From: Bacteroidota bacterium
Lineage (GTDB): Bacteria; Bacteroidota; Bacteroidia; Chitinophagales; Chitinophagaceae
NCBI GenBank assembly: GCA_016706595.1
Contig: JADJJH010000001.1
Coordinates: 558,001-622,000, forward strand
Length of the DNA stretch: 64,000 nucleotides
Reading direction: 5' to 3'
In this document: piece after piece, positions 26,565-35,126 of the stretch
How positions within the stretch are numbered: position 1 is the stretch's first letter
Layout of the letters: every line of letters starts with the position of its first letter
Made by a program: the position numbers and the translations under genes
The notes under the pieces: model-generated
Databases searched by the model: none
What the model saw: only the letters and a program-made list of their open reading frames with translations
What the model was told of the DNA's origin: nothing

Positions 26565-28415
26565 TTACCCTTGCAACATCTTGCCAATTTTCTTAGCCGT
26601 TTGCGGATGATAATTTTGCTTTGATTGTTCGAAAATTTTAGCCGCCATTTTTTTGCCTGAAGGCGTTTTCATCATTTCAGCATATAAAGGTTCCAAAAAT
26701 TTCTTTCGACCAACAGAAGCCAAAAATTTCTCCATCTCAGGAAAGGCCGCTTCATAGTTTGATGAAATCGCCAACTTATACCACTCATCAGCAATTTCAC
26801 TATTTCCTATGCCGGTTAAATGAAAAGCATCATCTAAGGATTTCATTTTTTCGGTGCTCAAAGGATGTTGAATCTTTCGTAAAAATTGTAACCATTCATG
26901 GGTAGTCCAATTACTTACCACCATTTTTTGGGTTAGTCCATCTTTTTCAAATTGTTTACGTGTAATATCTACTTGGGTAAATCTTACCGGTAATTTATGA
27001 ATACAATTATCGGGCAAACCGGGTTCGAAAACCCATTGATGAACTTTTAATTTTTCATTCAAAGTTTTATCTCCATCAAATAAATGTTCATCCATAAATG
27101 CTAAACATTTTTCGGTGGTCATGGGTTTGAATGCGTTAGTTTGAAAATATTTGGATAGATAGGCATCAAACTTTTTACGTCCAACACCTTCTTCCAACAT
27201 ACGAATAAATACAGCACCTTTTTCGTAAGGTATATTTGAAAAACCTTCTTCGGGGTGACGACCTTTTAATTCGATTCTGAGTCTGGTATCTTCATGTGTA
27301 ATTCCTAAAGCATCAAAATCACTTTGCATATCTTGGTAACCGAGTTCCCACAGCATATCATTGTATTCAACACCCGAAATTTTTTCCATAATTCGTCTTT
27401 CGAAATAGGTAGTAAACCCTTCATTCAACCAAAGATCATTCCATGTGGCATTGGTTACTAAATTACCACTCCAACTATGCGCCATCTCGTGAGCAATTAA
27501 AGAAACCAAACTTTTATCGCCTGCAATAATGGTTGGTGTAGCAAAAGTCAGTCGTGGGTTTTCCATACCACCAATCGGAAAAGAAGGTGGTGCAATCAAA
27601 ACATCATATTTTCCCCAACGATAGGGGCCGCCTAATTCTTCAGCTGCCTTCATCATATTTGGAATATCACTGAGTTCGGTAGCCGCTTTTTCTAACATCG
27701 AAGGTTCGGTATACACACCACAACGTTCATCAATGGCTTTATATAAGATGTCGCCGGCAGCTAAGGCAATTAGATAAGTTGGCACCGGAATTTCCATTTC
27801 GAACGAATACCTTCCTTCTGCATTTTTCTCAGTTGGATTTCGCGCACTCATTACCGCCATCATACCTGAGGGTACTTTTACTTTTGCATTATAGGTTATT
27901 CGATTAGCCGGTATATCCTGACAAGGCATTAAGGATCTTGCATGAATGCTTTCGCATTGTGTAAAAAGATAAGGCATTTTTTTGCCGGCTGTTTGTTCAG
28001 GACTTAACCATTGCAATGCGATTGCATTTTCGCCGGTTTCATATTCAATACTCACTATAGTATCTGTTAACTCAATTGGAATGGATAGTCCACTCCCGAA
28101 ATTCGTTTTCAATTCGGTTTCATGATACTTTACCTCTTTACCTTGTACCGTAATTTTTTTAATTTGTAAGGCATACGAGTCGAAACAAATTTGTTTCACT
28201 TGCTTTGTATTTTCGAACGACCATGTTGCAATTCCTTTTACTTTTTTATTCGTGAAATCTATTTCAGCATCCCATTGTAAATGTTTGGTATGCACCGATT
28301 CGTAATTCGAAAAGGTTTGCATATCAGCGTTAAAAATAGCCGGTTCAATTTTTGTTTGAGAATTGCAGGCAGCTAATAATAGTGATAAGAGGGGCAAGAA
28401 ATTTTTAAATGACAT
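26565..28415 (-). CDS. M1-family zinc aminopeptidase lipoprotein (LTA4-hydrolase-like)
   Basis: 616 residues with lipobox LLAAC (Cys17), so envelope-anchored. The zinc site is HEMAH (309-313) with Glu332 in WLNEGF. The exopeptidase motif GGMEN precedes it. Residues 30-230 are the N-terminal beta-sandwich; the C-terminal third is the alpha-helical ARM-like domain of the leukotriene-A4-hydrolase branch. It probably trims N-terminal residues from peptides in the periplasm. A TACATTTG -7 box lies at 28438-28445. Single gene. Confidence 0.93.
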   Translation of the reverse strand: MSFKNFLPLLSLLLAACNSQTKIEPAIFNADMQTFSNYESVHTKHLQWDAEIDFTNKKVKGIATWSFENTKQVKQICFDSYALQIKKITVQGKEVKYHETELKTNFGSGLSIPIELTDTIVSIEYETGENAIALQWLSPEQTAGKKMPYLFTQCESIHARSLMPCQDIPANRITYNAKVKVPSGMMAVMSARNPTEKNAEGRYSFEMEIPVPTYLIALAAGDILYKAIDERCGVYTEPSMLEKAATELSDIPNMMKAAEELGGPYRWGKYDVLIAPPSFPIGGMENPRLTFATPTIIAGDKSLVSLIAHEMAHSWSGNLVTNATWNDLWLNEGFTTYFERRIMEKISGVEYNDMLWELGYQDMQSDFDALGITHEDTRLRIELKGRHPEEGFSNIPYEKGAVFIRMLEEGVGRKKFDAYLSKYFQTNAFKPMTTEKCLAFMDEHLFDGDKTLNEKLKVHQWVFEPGLPDNCIHKLPVRFTQVDITRKQFEKDGLTQKMVVSNWTTHEWLQFLRKIQHPLSTEKMKSLDDAFHLTGIGNSEIADEWYKLAISSNYEAAFPEMEKFLASVGRKKFLEPLYAEMMKTPSGKKMAAKIFEQSKQNYHPQTAKKIGKMLQG

Positions 28416-28437
28416 GAAGCTTGTTTTTTGAGCAGCT

Positions 28438-28445
28438 CAAATGTA
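28438..28445 (-). promoter_or_regulatory. -7 box for the M1 peptidase
   Basis: TACATTTG on the minus strand matches TAnnTTTG, 22 bases before the ATG. Confidence 0.5.
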
Positions 28446-28635
28446 ATACCAAAATCAATTATTAATTACACTAAATATTGGTGGTATTATGCCGATGCAA
28501 TAGCTGTTTAGTCAAATATTATTGGATTAATACAGCTATGCTTTCGGTATAAACGGATGCTTTGAAAAAAGAAGGATGCTTTTGGCTAAAGGGCTACTAC
28601 AATAAACGATAAGAAAGAGATTTTTAAAGATTCAA

Positions 28636-29658
28636 TTAAGGCGCATTAAAAAATATCACGGTTGGAAAGTGATCGCTATAACCATCATTCCAAGTACTTC
28701 CAATATAAGATCTATGTGGGTAACCTTGATATTGACCATCTTTTTGAATTAAAAACCGGCGATTAAAAACTTGCGCTTCTTGAAATTGAAGCTTACTTGT
28801 TTTATCAGATGCCAAGCCATAAGAAATAATTATTTGATCAAATAACCCCCAAGCATCTTGATAGGCAAGCGTGCCAATGCCTTTTTTATAAAATGCGGTA
28901 AACGGGTTGTATAATTGTCCAGACTTGGTATCTTCTAGTTTAGATTTGGCGCCCAATACTTTTACCACGCTTTCATCAATTGGATCATCATTTAAATCGC
29001 CCATGACAATGACTTTACTCAATGGGTCGAGTTTCATCAACGAATCAATAACTTGTTTACTCACTGAAGCAGCTAATTTTCGTTTGGGTCTGCTAGCTGC
29101 TTCACCACCACGACGAGAAGGCCAGTGGTTTACAAAAATATGAACTACTTCACCATGAAATTTACCGGTAACATACAATACATCACGGGTAGGGCGGTCG
29201 CCTTCGGGAAATGGCACGGTAAGTGATTTTGCTTGTAGTACTTTGAAAAATTTAGGATTATATAATAAGCCACAATCGATACTACGTTCATCGGGACCAT
29301 CAAAAATTACTGATTTATAATGTTTATTTTTGAGTTTAGGGCTATTACAAAGTGCTACTAATACATCTTGATTTTCAACCTCGGCGACACCTAATAATTC
29401 AATACCTTCTTTTGATTTATCGGTACCCATTTTTGAAATTACTTCTGATAGGTTTTCGATTTTTTTCCAAAAAACCGCAGGCGTATAAGCATTGGGCCCA
29501 TTAGGCGTAAATTCATCATCCAATTTATTTGGATCATTAATGGTATCGTAAAAATTCTCAAGGTTATAGAAACCAATAGCGATTACATTCTTATTTTCTT
29601 GTGCAGCAATTTGTATAACTATAAATAGTAGAGACAAGAGTGCAATTATTTTTTTCAT
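28636..29658 (-). CDS. Secreted endonuclease/exonuclease/phosphatase-family protein
   Basis: About 340 residues from the Met at 29658, which gives signal peptide MKKIIALLSLLFIVIQIAAQ; an upstream Met at 29712 would bury it. EEP-fold catalytic motifs are complete: FYNLENFYD (Asn), GVAEVEN (Glu), VNHWPSR, GDLNDDP and YSDHFP. The family hydrolyses phosphodiester or phosphomonoester bonds, including DNA. The TonB-receptor/DUF5689/T9SS operon lies 1.2 kb away on the other strand. Similar sets occur together in other Bacteroidota (recalled), suggesting scavenging of extracellular nucleic acid or organophosphate. Confidence 0.88.
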   Translation of the reverse strand: MKKIIALLSLLFIVIQIAAQENKNVIAIGFYNLENFYDTINDPNKLDDEFTPNGPNAYTPAVFWKKIENLSEVISKMGTDKSKEGIELLGVAEVENQDVLVALCNSPKLKNKHYKSVIFDGPDERSIDCGLLYNPKFFKVLQAKSLTVPFPEGDRPTRDVLYVTGKFHGEVVHIFVNHWPSRRGGEAASRPKRKLAASVSKQVIDSLMKLDPLSKVIVMGDLNDDPIDESVVKVLGAKSKLEDTKSGQLYNPFTAFYKKGIGTLAYQDAWGLFDQIIISYGLASDKTSKLQFQEAQVFNRRFLIQKDGQYQGYPHRSYIGSTWNDGYSDHFPTVIFFNAP

Positions 29659-29788
29659 AGCATTTTTTTTTGCGCCGTAAAAGTAGGGGATTTCAAGTTT
29701 ACAAATTATCAAGTTTTGAAATTGTATTTTATGATTTTGGATGAATTAAACCCTATATTTCAATAATTAATTATACTTAATAGAGTAC

Positions 29789-30139
29789 TTAATTTATTTT
29801 ATTCTCTTTCTTAAGAATATTTTGAATTTGTGATTGCAATTCGGGTAAAACTTGTACTACAACTCCCCAAACTGCCCACAAATCAACACCGATATAGTCG
29901 TGAATGAGTTTATCTCTCATTCCTGCTAATTTTTTCCATTCTGTTGCTGGATATTTATCACGGAATTCGCTTGTCAATTGTTTTGTAGCTTCGCCAATAA
30001 TCTCAAAATTTCTTATTACTGCATCTTGAATTAGTGAGTTGCTAAGAAAATCAACTTCATTTAACCCAATAGTGTATTCATTTATTTTTAAGATGCAATT
30101 TTGGATGTGCTCAATATATATGATTGAATCTTTTTTCAT
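29789..30139 (-). CDS. hepT: HepT-like HEPN-domain toxin (DUF86)
   Basis: 116 residues, the usual size. The HEPN ribonuclease motif RDKLIHDY (Arg-x4-His-x-Tyr) is intact, with preceding helix EIIGEATKQL-like sequence and TEWKKLAGM. In MNT-HEPN (type VII) systems this RNase-like toxin is neutralised when MntA adds AMP to the motif tyrosine. The gene overlaps mntA by one base (TAATG), so the two are translationally coupled. All key residues are present; toxicity is untested. Confidence 0.88.
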   Translation of the reverse strand: MKKDSIIYIEHIQNCILKINEYTIGLNEVDFLSNSLIQDAVIRNFEIIGEATKQLTSEFRDKYPATEWKKLAGMRDKLIHDYIGVDLWAVWGVVVQVLPELQSQIQNILKKENKIN

Positions 30140-30420
30140 TATACAATTCGAATCAAATCTTTTTGTATGAATTTGTCTAGTTTTGAATTCACTGACCTCA
30201 CTGTAACAAGGTCAACTTTAATACCTAATGTTTCTGTTAATTCTTGTTCAATTCCAATCAAATCAAGCAAATTAATATTTTGCTTGAAATCGATTAATAT
30301 GTCAAGATCACTAGTTGAATTTTGTTCATTTCTTGCATATGAACCAAATATCCCAACCAATGAAGGCTCAAACCGATTTAAGGTTTGTTTAATAACATTT
30401 ACTTGAATTGAATTTAACAT
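30139..30420 (-). CDS. mntA: MntA-like minimal nucleotidyltransferase antitoxin
   Basis: 93 residues from the Met at 30420 (MLNSIQVNVI); longer upstream starts add non-family sequence and run into a repeat. The nucleotidyltransferase core is GSYARNEQNSTSDLDILIDF, with GS and the Asp-x-Asp metal pair; a third Asp is in KVDLVT. This is the AMP-transferring antitoxin for the HepT toxin that follows. A TATATTTG box sits 4 bases upstream of the ATG, implying a leaderless mRNA. A structured repeat (30519-30630) lies 99 bp upstream. Confidence 0.88.
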   Translation of the reverse strand: MLNSIQVNVIKQTLNRFEPSLVGIFGSYARNEQNSTSDLDILIDFKQNINLLDLIGIEQELTETLGIKVDLVTVRSVNSKLDKFIQKDLIRIV

Positions 30421-30424
30421 CAGA

Positions 30425-30432
30425 CAAATATA
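30425..30432 (-). promoter_or_regulatory. -7 box for mntA-hepT
   Basis: TATATTTG on the minus strand matches TAnnTTTG and ends 4 bases before the ATG, so transcription would begin at about the start codon. No -33 TTTG is seen. Confidence 0.4.
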
Positions 30433-30518
30433 TGTGTTTTTCAAATTAATACTTTGGCATTCACATTTTGTATTGATCCATTTTGACATGAATATTTTCC
30501 TATAATTATAAACTAGCT

Positions 30519-30630
30519 GTGGCAAGGATAGAGGCGGTACCCCGGATACCTTGCCAACTTAAATTTATTAAATTGAAAAGATTGTGTTTGGCAAGGCAAC
30601 GGAGTATGAGCCGAAAGCCTGGCTGCCACC
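30519..30630. repeat. Structured intergenic repeat, copy 2
   Basis: 112 bp bounded by GTGGCA (30519-30524) and TGCCAC (30624-30629), with a perfect inner pair CCTTGCCAA / TTGGCAAGG around an AT-rich loop. The arms match copy 1 (15776-15890); the centre does not. This points to a fold or mobile palindromic unit under selection. The rest of the 30421-30844 gap holds only promoters. Confidence 0.85.
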
Positions 30631-30732
30631 AAAAGTAAGCATGTGTTTATAAGGAAATACGAGTTAAAACACGAGTTTTCCACATTCCAAAAGAGGTAAA
30701 GTTTTATTCATGCTGCGCGTGATAAAAACTAC

Positions 30733-30740
30733 TACATTTG
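30733..30740 (+). promoter_or_regulatory. -7 box for the TonB-receptor operon
   Basis: TACATTTG matches TAnnTTTG, 104 bases upstream of the receptor ATG. No -33 TTTG at the expected spacing. Confidence 0.4.
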
Positions 30741-30844
30741 TGCACTTGAAGAAAAAGTAGTGAATACGCATGAATTGTACAAATAACCAAACAACCTGCA
30801 GTAGCCGCTATCTATTAAATAACCGGTATAACTAAGATGATCAA

Positions 30845-33601
30845 ATGAAGTACAGTTTAACTTTATTATTTGTGCTATTCACTCAATTCGCCTTCGCCCA
30901 AGCTTCACTTGTTGATGGAAAGGTGATACATGACGACACTAAATTACCTTTTAGTGAAGTAAGTGTTTTATTGAAAGAATTGAAAATGATTACGGTTACC
31001 AATGGCGCCGGTGAATTTCAGTTTAGCAATGTGGCTTATGGGAATTATGAAATAGAAATCACCAATGACGATGGCGTGAAAGAATCTGTAAAATTTACAG
31101 TGAATTCTGCCCATACCGAACTTGGGGTATTAACGTTAAAAAGCGCAAAGAATAGTATAAACGGACAAGACGGTGATCAATCGACAACCAATATTGAAGA
31201 TGCGAGTTCGGAAGATGAATCAAATACCAGTGCATCGGGTCAAAATATTTCAAGTGTATTAAATGCTTCGCGAGATGCCTTTTTATCGGCAGCTACGTTT
31301 GGGTGGGGACAATATTTCTTTAAAATTCGTGGTTACGGAAACGACCATAATACCTTATACTTGAATGGAGTGCCTTTAAATGATTTAGAAGAAGGGGGGG
31401 TATTTTATAATTCATGGAGCGGATTGAATGATGTGTTTAGAGGACGAAATGTAACTTTAGGTTTACAGCCCGGCGATTGTGGTTTTGGTGGTATGGGATT
31501 GAATACTTCCTTGGATGCAACTGCTTCGAATATTAGAAAGGGAACTAGAATATCGTATTCATCAACCAACCGTTCGTATCGTAACCGTATTATGCTTACT
31601 TATGCATCGGGCTTACAAAAAAATGGATGGGCGTATGCATTTTCATTTTCGCGAAGATGGGCGCAAGAAGGCCAAATAGCAGGAACGTTTTATGATGCCT
31701 ATGGTTATTATGGTGCCATCGAAAAACGATTTAAAAATCAAGGTATTAGTTTTATGGTGGTTGGTGCGCCAATAAAACGTGGTAAAAACGGACCGGCTAC
31801 TGCAGAAGCCTTTGATTTAGCCGGCACGAATTATTACAATCCATATTGGGGTTATCAAGATGGCAAGGTGAGAAATTCGAGGGTTTTAAAAACGCATAGT
31901 CCACTTTTTATTTTAAGTCATGATATTATTTTAAACGACCATACCTCATTACAATCTGCGATATCCTATCAAACCGGAGAGACCGCACAAACTGGTATCG
32001 ATTGGCAAAATGCAGCAGACCCTCGACCGGATTATTATCGATACTTTCCTAGCTATCGCGATTCGGTAGATGACCAACAAGAGGTGTATAATTATATCAA
32101 AGCGAATCCCAATACATTACAAATTCAGTGGGATAGCTTATACGAGGCAAATAGAAATAATATCAATTCAGGATTTGGCAAAGCCGCTTATATTTTAAAT
32201 TCAAATGTTGAAACCTCAAGACGATTTAATGGATCGGTGAATTTGAAATCTGAAATTAATCAACATGCAACATTTCATACCGCCATCAATTTCCAAACAC
32301 AAAAAAATCATAACTTTTTAAGAGTTGAAGATATGTTGGGTGGTGGATATTGGGAAAATATAAATCAATTTGCAGCGCGAACATTTGGCGGAATTATTAA
32401 AGATGCCGATAAAATGAATGTATTGGATAAAGATATTAAACGATACGAAGGAGATAGTTATGGATTTGATTATTCCATTCATTTTACCAAAGCATCGTGG
32501 TTGGCTCAAACTATGTTTGTATATAATAAATTTGATTTTTTTGCAGGTGCAGAATTAGGTTATACAAATTTCTTTAGAGTAGGTAATTATCAAAGTGGAT
32601 TGTATACCACCAATTCGTATGGCAAATCATCAACCAATACTTTTTTCAATCCTAAGGTAAAAGGTGGTATTACGTATAAACTCAATGGAAGAAATTATTT
32701 CTATGCGAATGGATCTATTGGATCAAGGGCGCCTTTTGTTGATAATGTAATTATTTCGCCACGAACTCGTAATGAACAAATTGCCAATCCAAGTAATGAA
32801 AAATTTTCTAGTGCAGAAATTGGCTATTTATTACGATCTCCAAAAGTAAAAGCTCGATTTACATTTTTTGCATCGGATGTTAAAAATGCATCGGATATCA
32901 AACGATTTTATAGGGATGATGATTACTCGTTTGTGAGTATGGCATTACAAGGTATTAATAAACGATATACAGGAATTGAAATCGGTGCAGAGCTTAAATT
33001 AAGTCCGAGTCTCACTTTTTCTGCGGCCACATCATTAACACAAGCTTTTTATACAAGCCGTCCTTACATAAACATTTTTAGTGATAATGAAATAGGCACA
33101 ATTAATTCAACGGCAAGTGGTGGTTTAGACACCGTGTTTATGAAAAATTATTATATCCCATCCGGACCACAATCTGCCGCACAAGCATCCTTGAATTATC
33201 GATCTAAGAGTTTTTGGTATGCCACCATTTCGTTTAATTATATGGCAAGAAATTGGATGGACTTTGCACCTACTGCTCGCACACGTGATGGTGTAGATAA
33301 TTTACCTTATCAATCGGAAGCCTGGAATAATGCAATTAGTCAGAAAAAGTTGCCTAATGTATTTACAGTTGATTTAAATTGCGGTAAATCATTTAAGTTA
33401 GATAAGTATTATAAGAAAGCAGGTAATCAAACCTTTTTATTATTCAATATGGGTATTACCAATTTGTTGAATAATCAAAATATTAATTTATATGGATTCG
33501 AAAATTTAAGGGTAAATACTGAAAATCCTGAATGGTTTGCACCTAGATATGCTTATGCTTTAGGTATTCAATATTTTTTAAACCTCAGTTTACGATTTTA
33601 A
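30845..33601 (+). CDS. TonB-dependent receptor with carboxypeptidase-regulatory-like N-domain
   Basis: 918 residues with signal peptide MKYSLTLLFVLFTQFAFAQ. Residues 20-105 are a CarboxypepD-reg-like beta-sandwich. An acidic Ser/Asp/Glu linker leads to the plug (about 135-250, with FKIRGYGNDHNTLYLNGVPL). The remainder is a 22-strand barrel ending ...LNLSLRF with the terminal Phe. It imports ligands across the outer membrane using TonB energy. A DUF5689 lipoprotein starts 33 bp later and a T9SS protein follows: a coupled uptake set. A run of seven G (31394-31400) lies in the plug coding sequence and could allow slippage. Confidence 0.92.
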   Translation: MKYSLTLLFVLFTQFAFAQASLVDGKVIHDDTKLPFSEVSVLLKELKMITVTNGAGEFQFSNVAYGNYEIEITNDDGVKESVKFTVNSAHTELGVLTLKSAKNSINGQDGDQSTTNIEDASSEDESNTSASGQNISSVLNASRDAFLSAATFGWGQYFFKIRGYGNDHNTLYLNGVPLNDLEEGGVFYNSWSGLNDVFRGRNVTLGLQPGDCGFGGMGLNTSLDATASNIRKGTRISYSSTNRSYRNRIMLTYASGLQKNGWAYAFSFSRRWAQEGQIAGTFYDAYGYYGAIEKRFKNQGISFMVVGAPIKRGKNGPATAEAFDLAGTNYYNPYWGYQDGKVRNSRVLKTHSPLFILSHDIILNDHTSLQSAISYQTGETAQTGIDWQNAADPRPDYYRYFPSYRDSVDDQQEVYNYIKANPNTLQIQWDSLYEANRNNINSGFGKAAYILNSNVETSRRFNGSVNLKSEINQHATFHTAINFQTQKNHNFLRVEDMLGGGYWENINQFAARTFGGIIKDADKMNVLDKDIKRYEGDSYGFDYSIHFTKASWLAQTMFVYNKFDFFAGAELGYTNFFRVGNYQSGLYTTNSYGKSSTNTFFNPKVKGGITYKLNGRNYFYANGSIGSRAPFVDNVIISPRTRNEQIANPSNEKFSSAEIGYLLRSPKVKARFTFFASDVKNASDIKRFYRDDDYSFVSMALQGINKRYTGIEIGAELKLSPSLTFSAATSLTQAFYTSRPYINIFSDNEIGTINSTASGGLDTVFMKNYYIPSGPQSAAQASLNYRSKSFWYATISFNYMARNWMDFAPTARTRDGVDNLPYQSEAWNNAISQKKLPNVFTVDLNCGKSFKLDKYYKKAGNQTFLLFNMGITNLLNNQNINLYGFENLRVNTENPEWFAPRYAYALGIQYFLNLSLRF

Positions 33602-33634
33602 TTCAAATAAAACATAATGACAAACAACATACAT

Positions 33635-35098
33635 ATGAAACGATTTTTTTTAGCCGGCTTAGCGATAGTGGGTATTTTTTCACTGACGATGATTTCATGT
33701 GTCAAACAAAAATTTGACAGTCCGCCTGATACTTCAGCTTATGATCCGGGCATTCCGGTAAATGCCACTTTGAAAAAAGTGAAAGCATTATATAATGGAT
33801 CAACACCAACCTTAATTGATTCGAATTATACCATTGCAGCGTATGTAGTGGCTGATGATAGATCAGGTTCGTTTTATAAACAACTAGTGGTGCAAGATTC
33901 TTCGGCAGGTATTGTATTATTATTAGGTAGAAATGGTTTGTATACCGATTACCCAATTGGTCGTAAAATTTATATTCATTGTAAGGGATTGTATTTAGGT
34001 GCTTACGGTAAGTTTATGCAATTAGGATATTCACCTGATATTACGAATGCTTTAAGTGAGATTCCTTCGGCGTTAATTGCAAAGCATGTGATTAAGGCAA
34101 ATACCGGAAATGCCATTCCGCCGATTTCGGTAAATATTGCCGATTTGTATTCTTTTAATCCCGATTTATTAGGCAAATTAATTAAGATAGATAGTGCCGA
34201 ATTTATTGCGGCAGATGTAAATCAACCCTATGCCCAAGATCCTAATGTAGCATCAGGAACCGATCGTACCATTCAAGATTGTGTTGGTGATGATATTGTA
34301 GTGCGTATGAGTGGATATGCCACCTATAGAAACGAGTTGATACCTGCAGGTAAAGGGCCGATTTTAGCTATTTACTCACGTTATAATAATACACCTCAAT
34401 TATTAATTCGTGATACCTCAGACTTGAAAATGTATGCAACACGTTGTGGTGGGGTAGTCATTACACCGCCTGCTCGAATTACCATCGATAGTTTACGCAA
34501 ACTCCATAATTCAACGATGTCGATAAATGCAAGTGCTTATAAAATTCGTGGAGTCGTTATTTCTAGTCGTGCCGATTCAAGTATTTCAAAAGGAAATTTA
34601 TATATTCAAGATGAAAGCAATGCAGGGGTTATTGTGTATTTCGGTCAAAGTGAAGTAGGTCGTATGCTTGGCGATTCGGTTGAAATAGAATTAGATTCAT
34701 TAGTAACTTATGCAGGTGTTATTGAAGGAAAGGCAAAACTTTCTAAAATGAAATTATTAGGATCTGGTAAATCAGTGGTGCCAAAAGAAATTACCTTGGC
34801 TGATTTGAATACAGATTTAAGTAAAACTTTACCTAAAGATCGCAAATATGAATCGGCATTAGTAAAGGTATTAAATTGCACAATCACCGGATCACCGGCT
34901 ACCTATTCAGGGCCTAATGTTGCCGATCGAAGTAAAACAGTAAATGATGGAACAGGAAGTATTACCTTATATTCGCAATCTACAGAGCCGTGGAAATCGA
35001 CTTTGTATCCAACTGGAATTGTGACGATTACAGCGGTTGCTTCAAAATTCAATACCACTAATCAACTTCAAATTCGAAGAACTTCAGACGTACAATAA
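33635..35098 (+). CDS. DUF5689-family lipoprotein partner of the TonB receptor
   Basis: About 487 residues from the Met at 33635 (MKRFFLAGLA); lipobox MISC follows a short signal. A DUF5689 domain (about 45-270, KVKALYNGSTPTLIDSNY and VVADDRSGSFYKQLVVQD) precedes a second OB-fold-like region (about 285-480, IRGVVISSRADSS and LYIQDESNAGVIVYF). OB-like strands suggest binding of nucleic acid or oligomeric substrate at the surface. The position between receptor and T9SS protein argues for a substrate-capture role. No catalytic site is visible. Confidence 0.85.
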   Translation: MKRFFLAGLAIVGIFSLTMISCVKQKFDSPPDTSAYDPGIPVNATLKKVKALYNGSTPTLIDSNYTIAAYVVADDRSGSFYKQLVVQDSSAGIVLLLGRNGLYTDYPIGRKIYIHCKGLYLGAYGKFMQLGYSPDITNALSEIPSALIAKHVIKANTGNAIPPISVNIADLYSFNPDLLGKLIKIDSAEFIAADVNQPYAQDPNVASGTDRTIQDCVGDDIVVRMSGYATYRNELIPAGKGPILAIYSRYNNTPQLLIRDTSDLKMYATRCGGVVITPPARITIDSLRKLHNSTMSINASAYKIRGVVISSRADSSISKGNLYIQDESNAGVIVYFGQSEVGRMLGDSVEIELDSLVTYAGVIEGKAKLSKMKLLGSGKSVVPKEITLADLNTDLSKTLPKDRKYESALVKVLNCTITGSPATYSGPNVADRSKTVNDGTGSITLYSQSTEPWKSTLYPTGIVTITAVASKFNTTNQLQIRRTSDVQ

Positions 35099-35126
35099 AA
35101 TAATTAAAACCCCTTAATATAAACAA

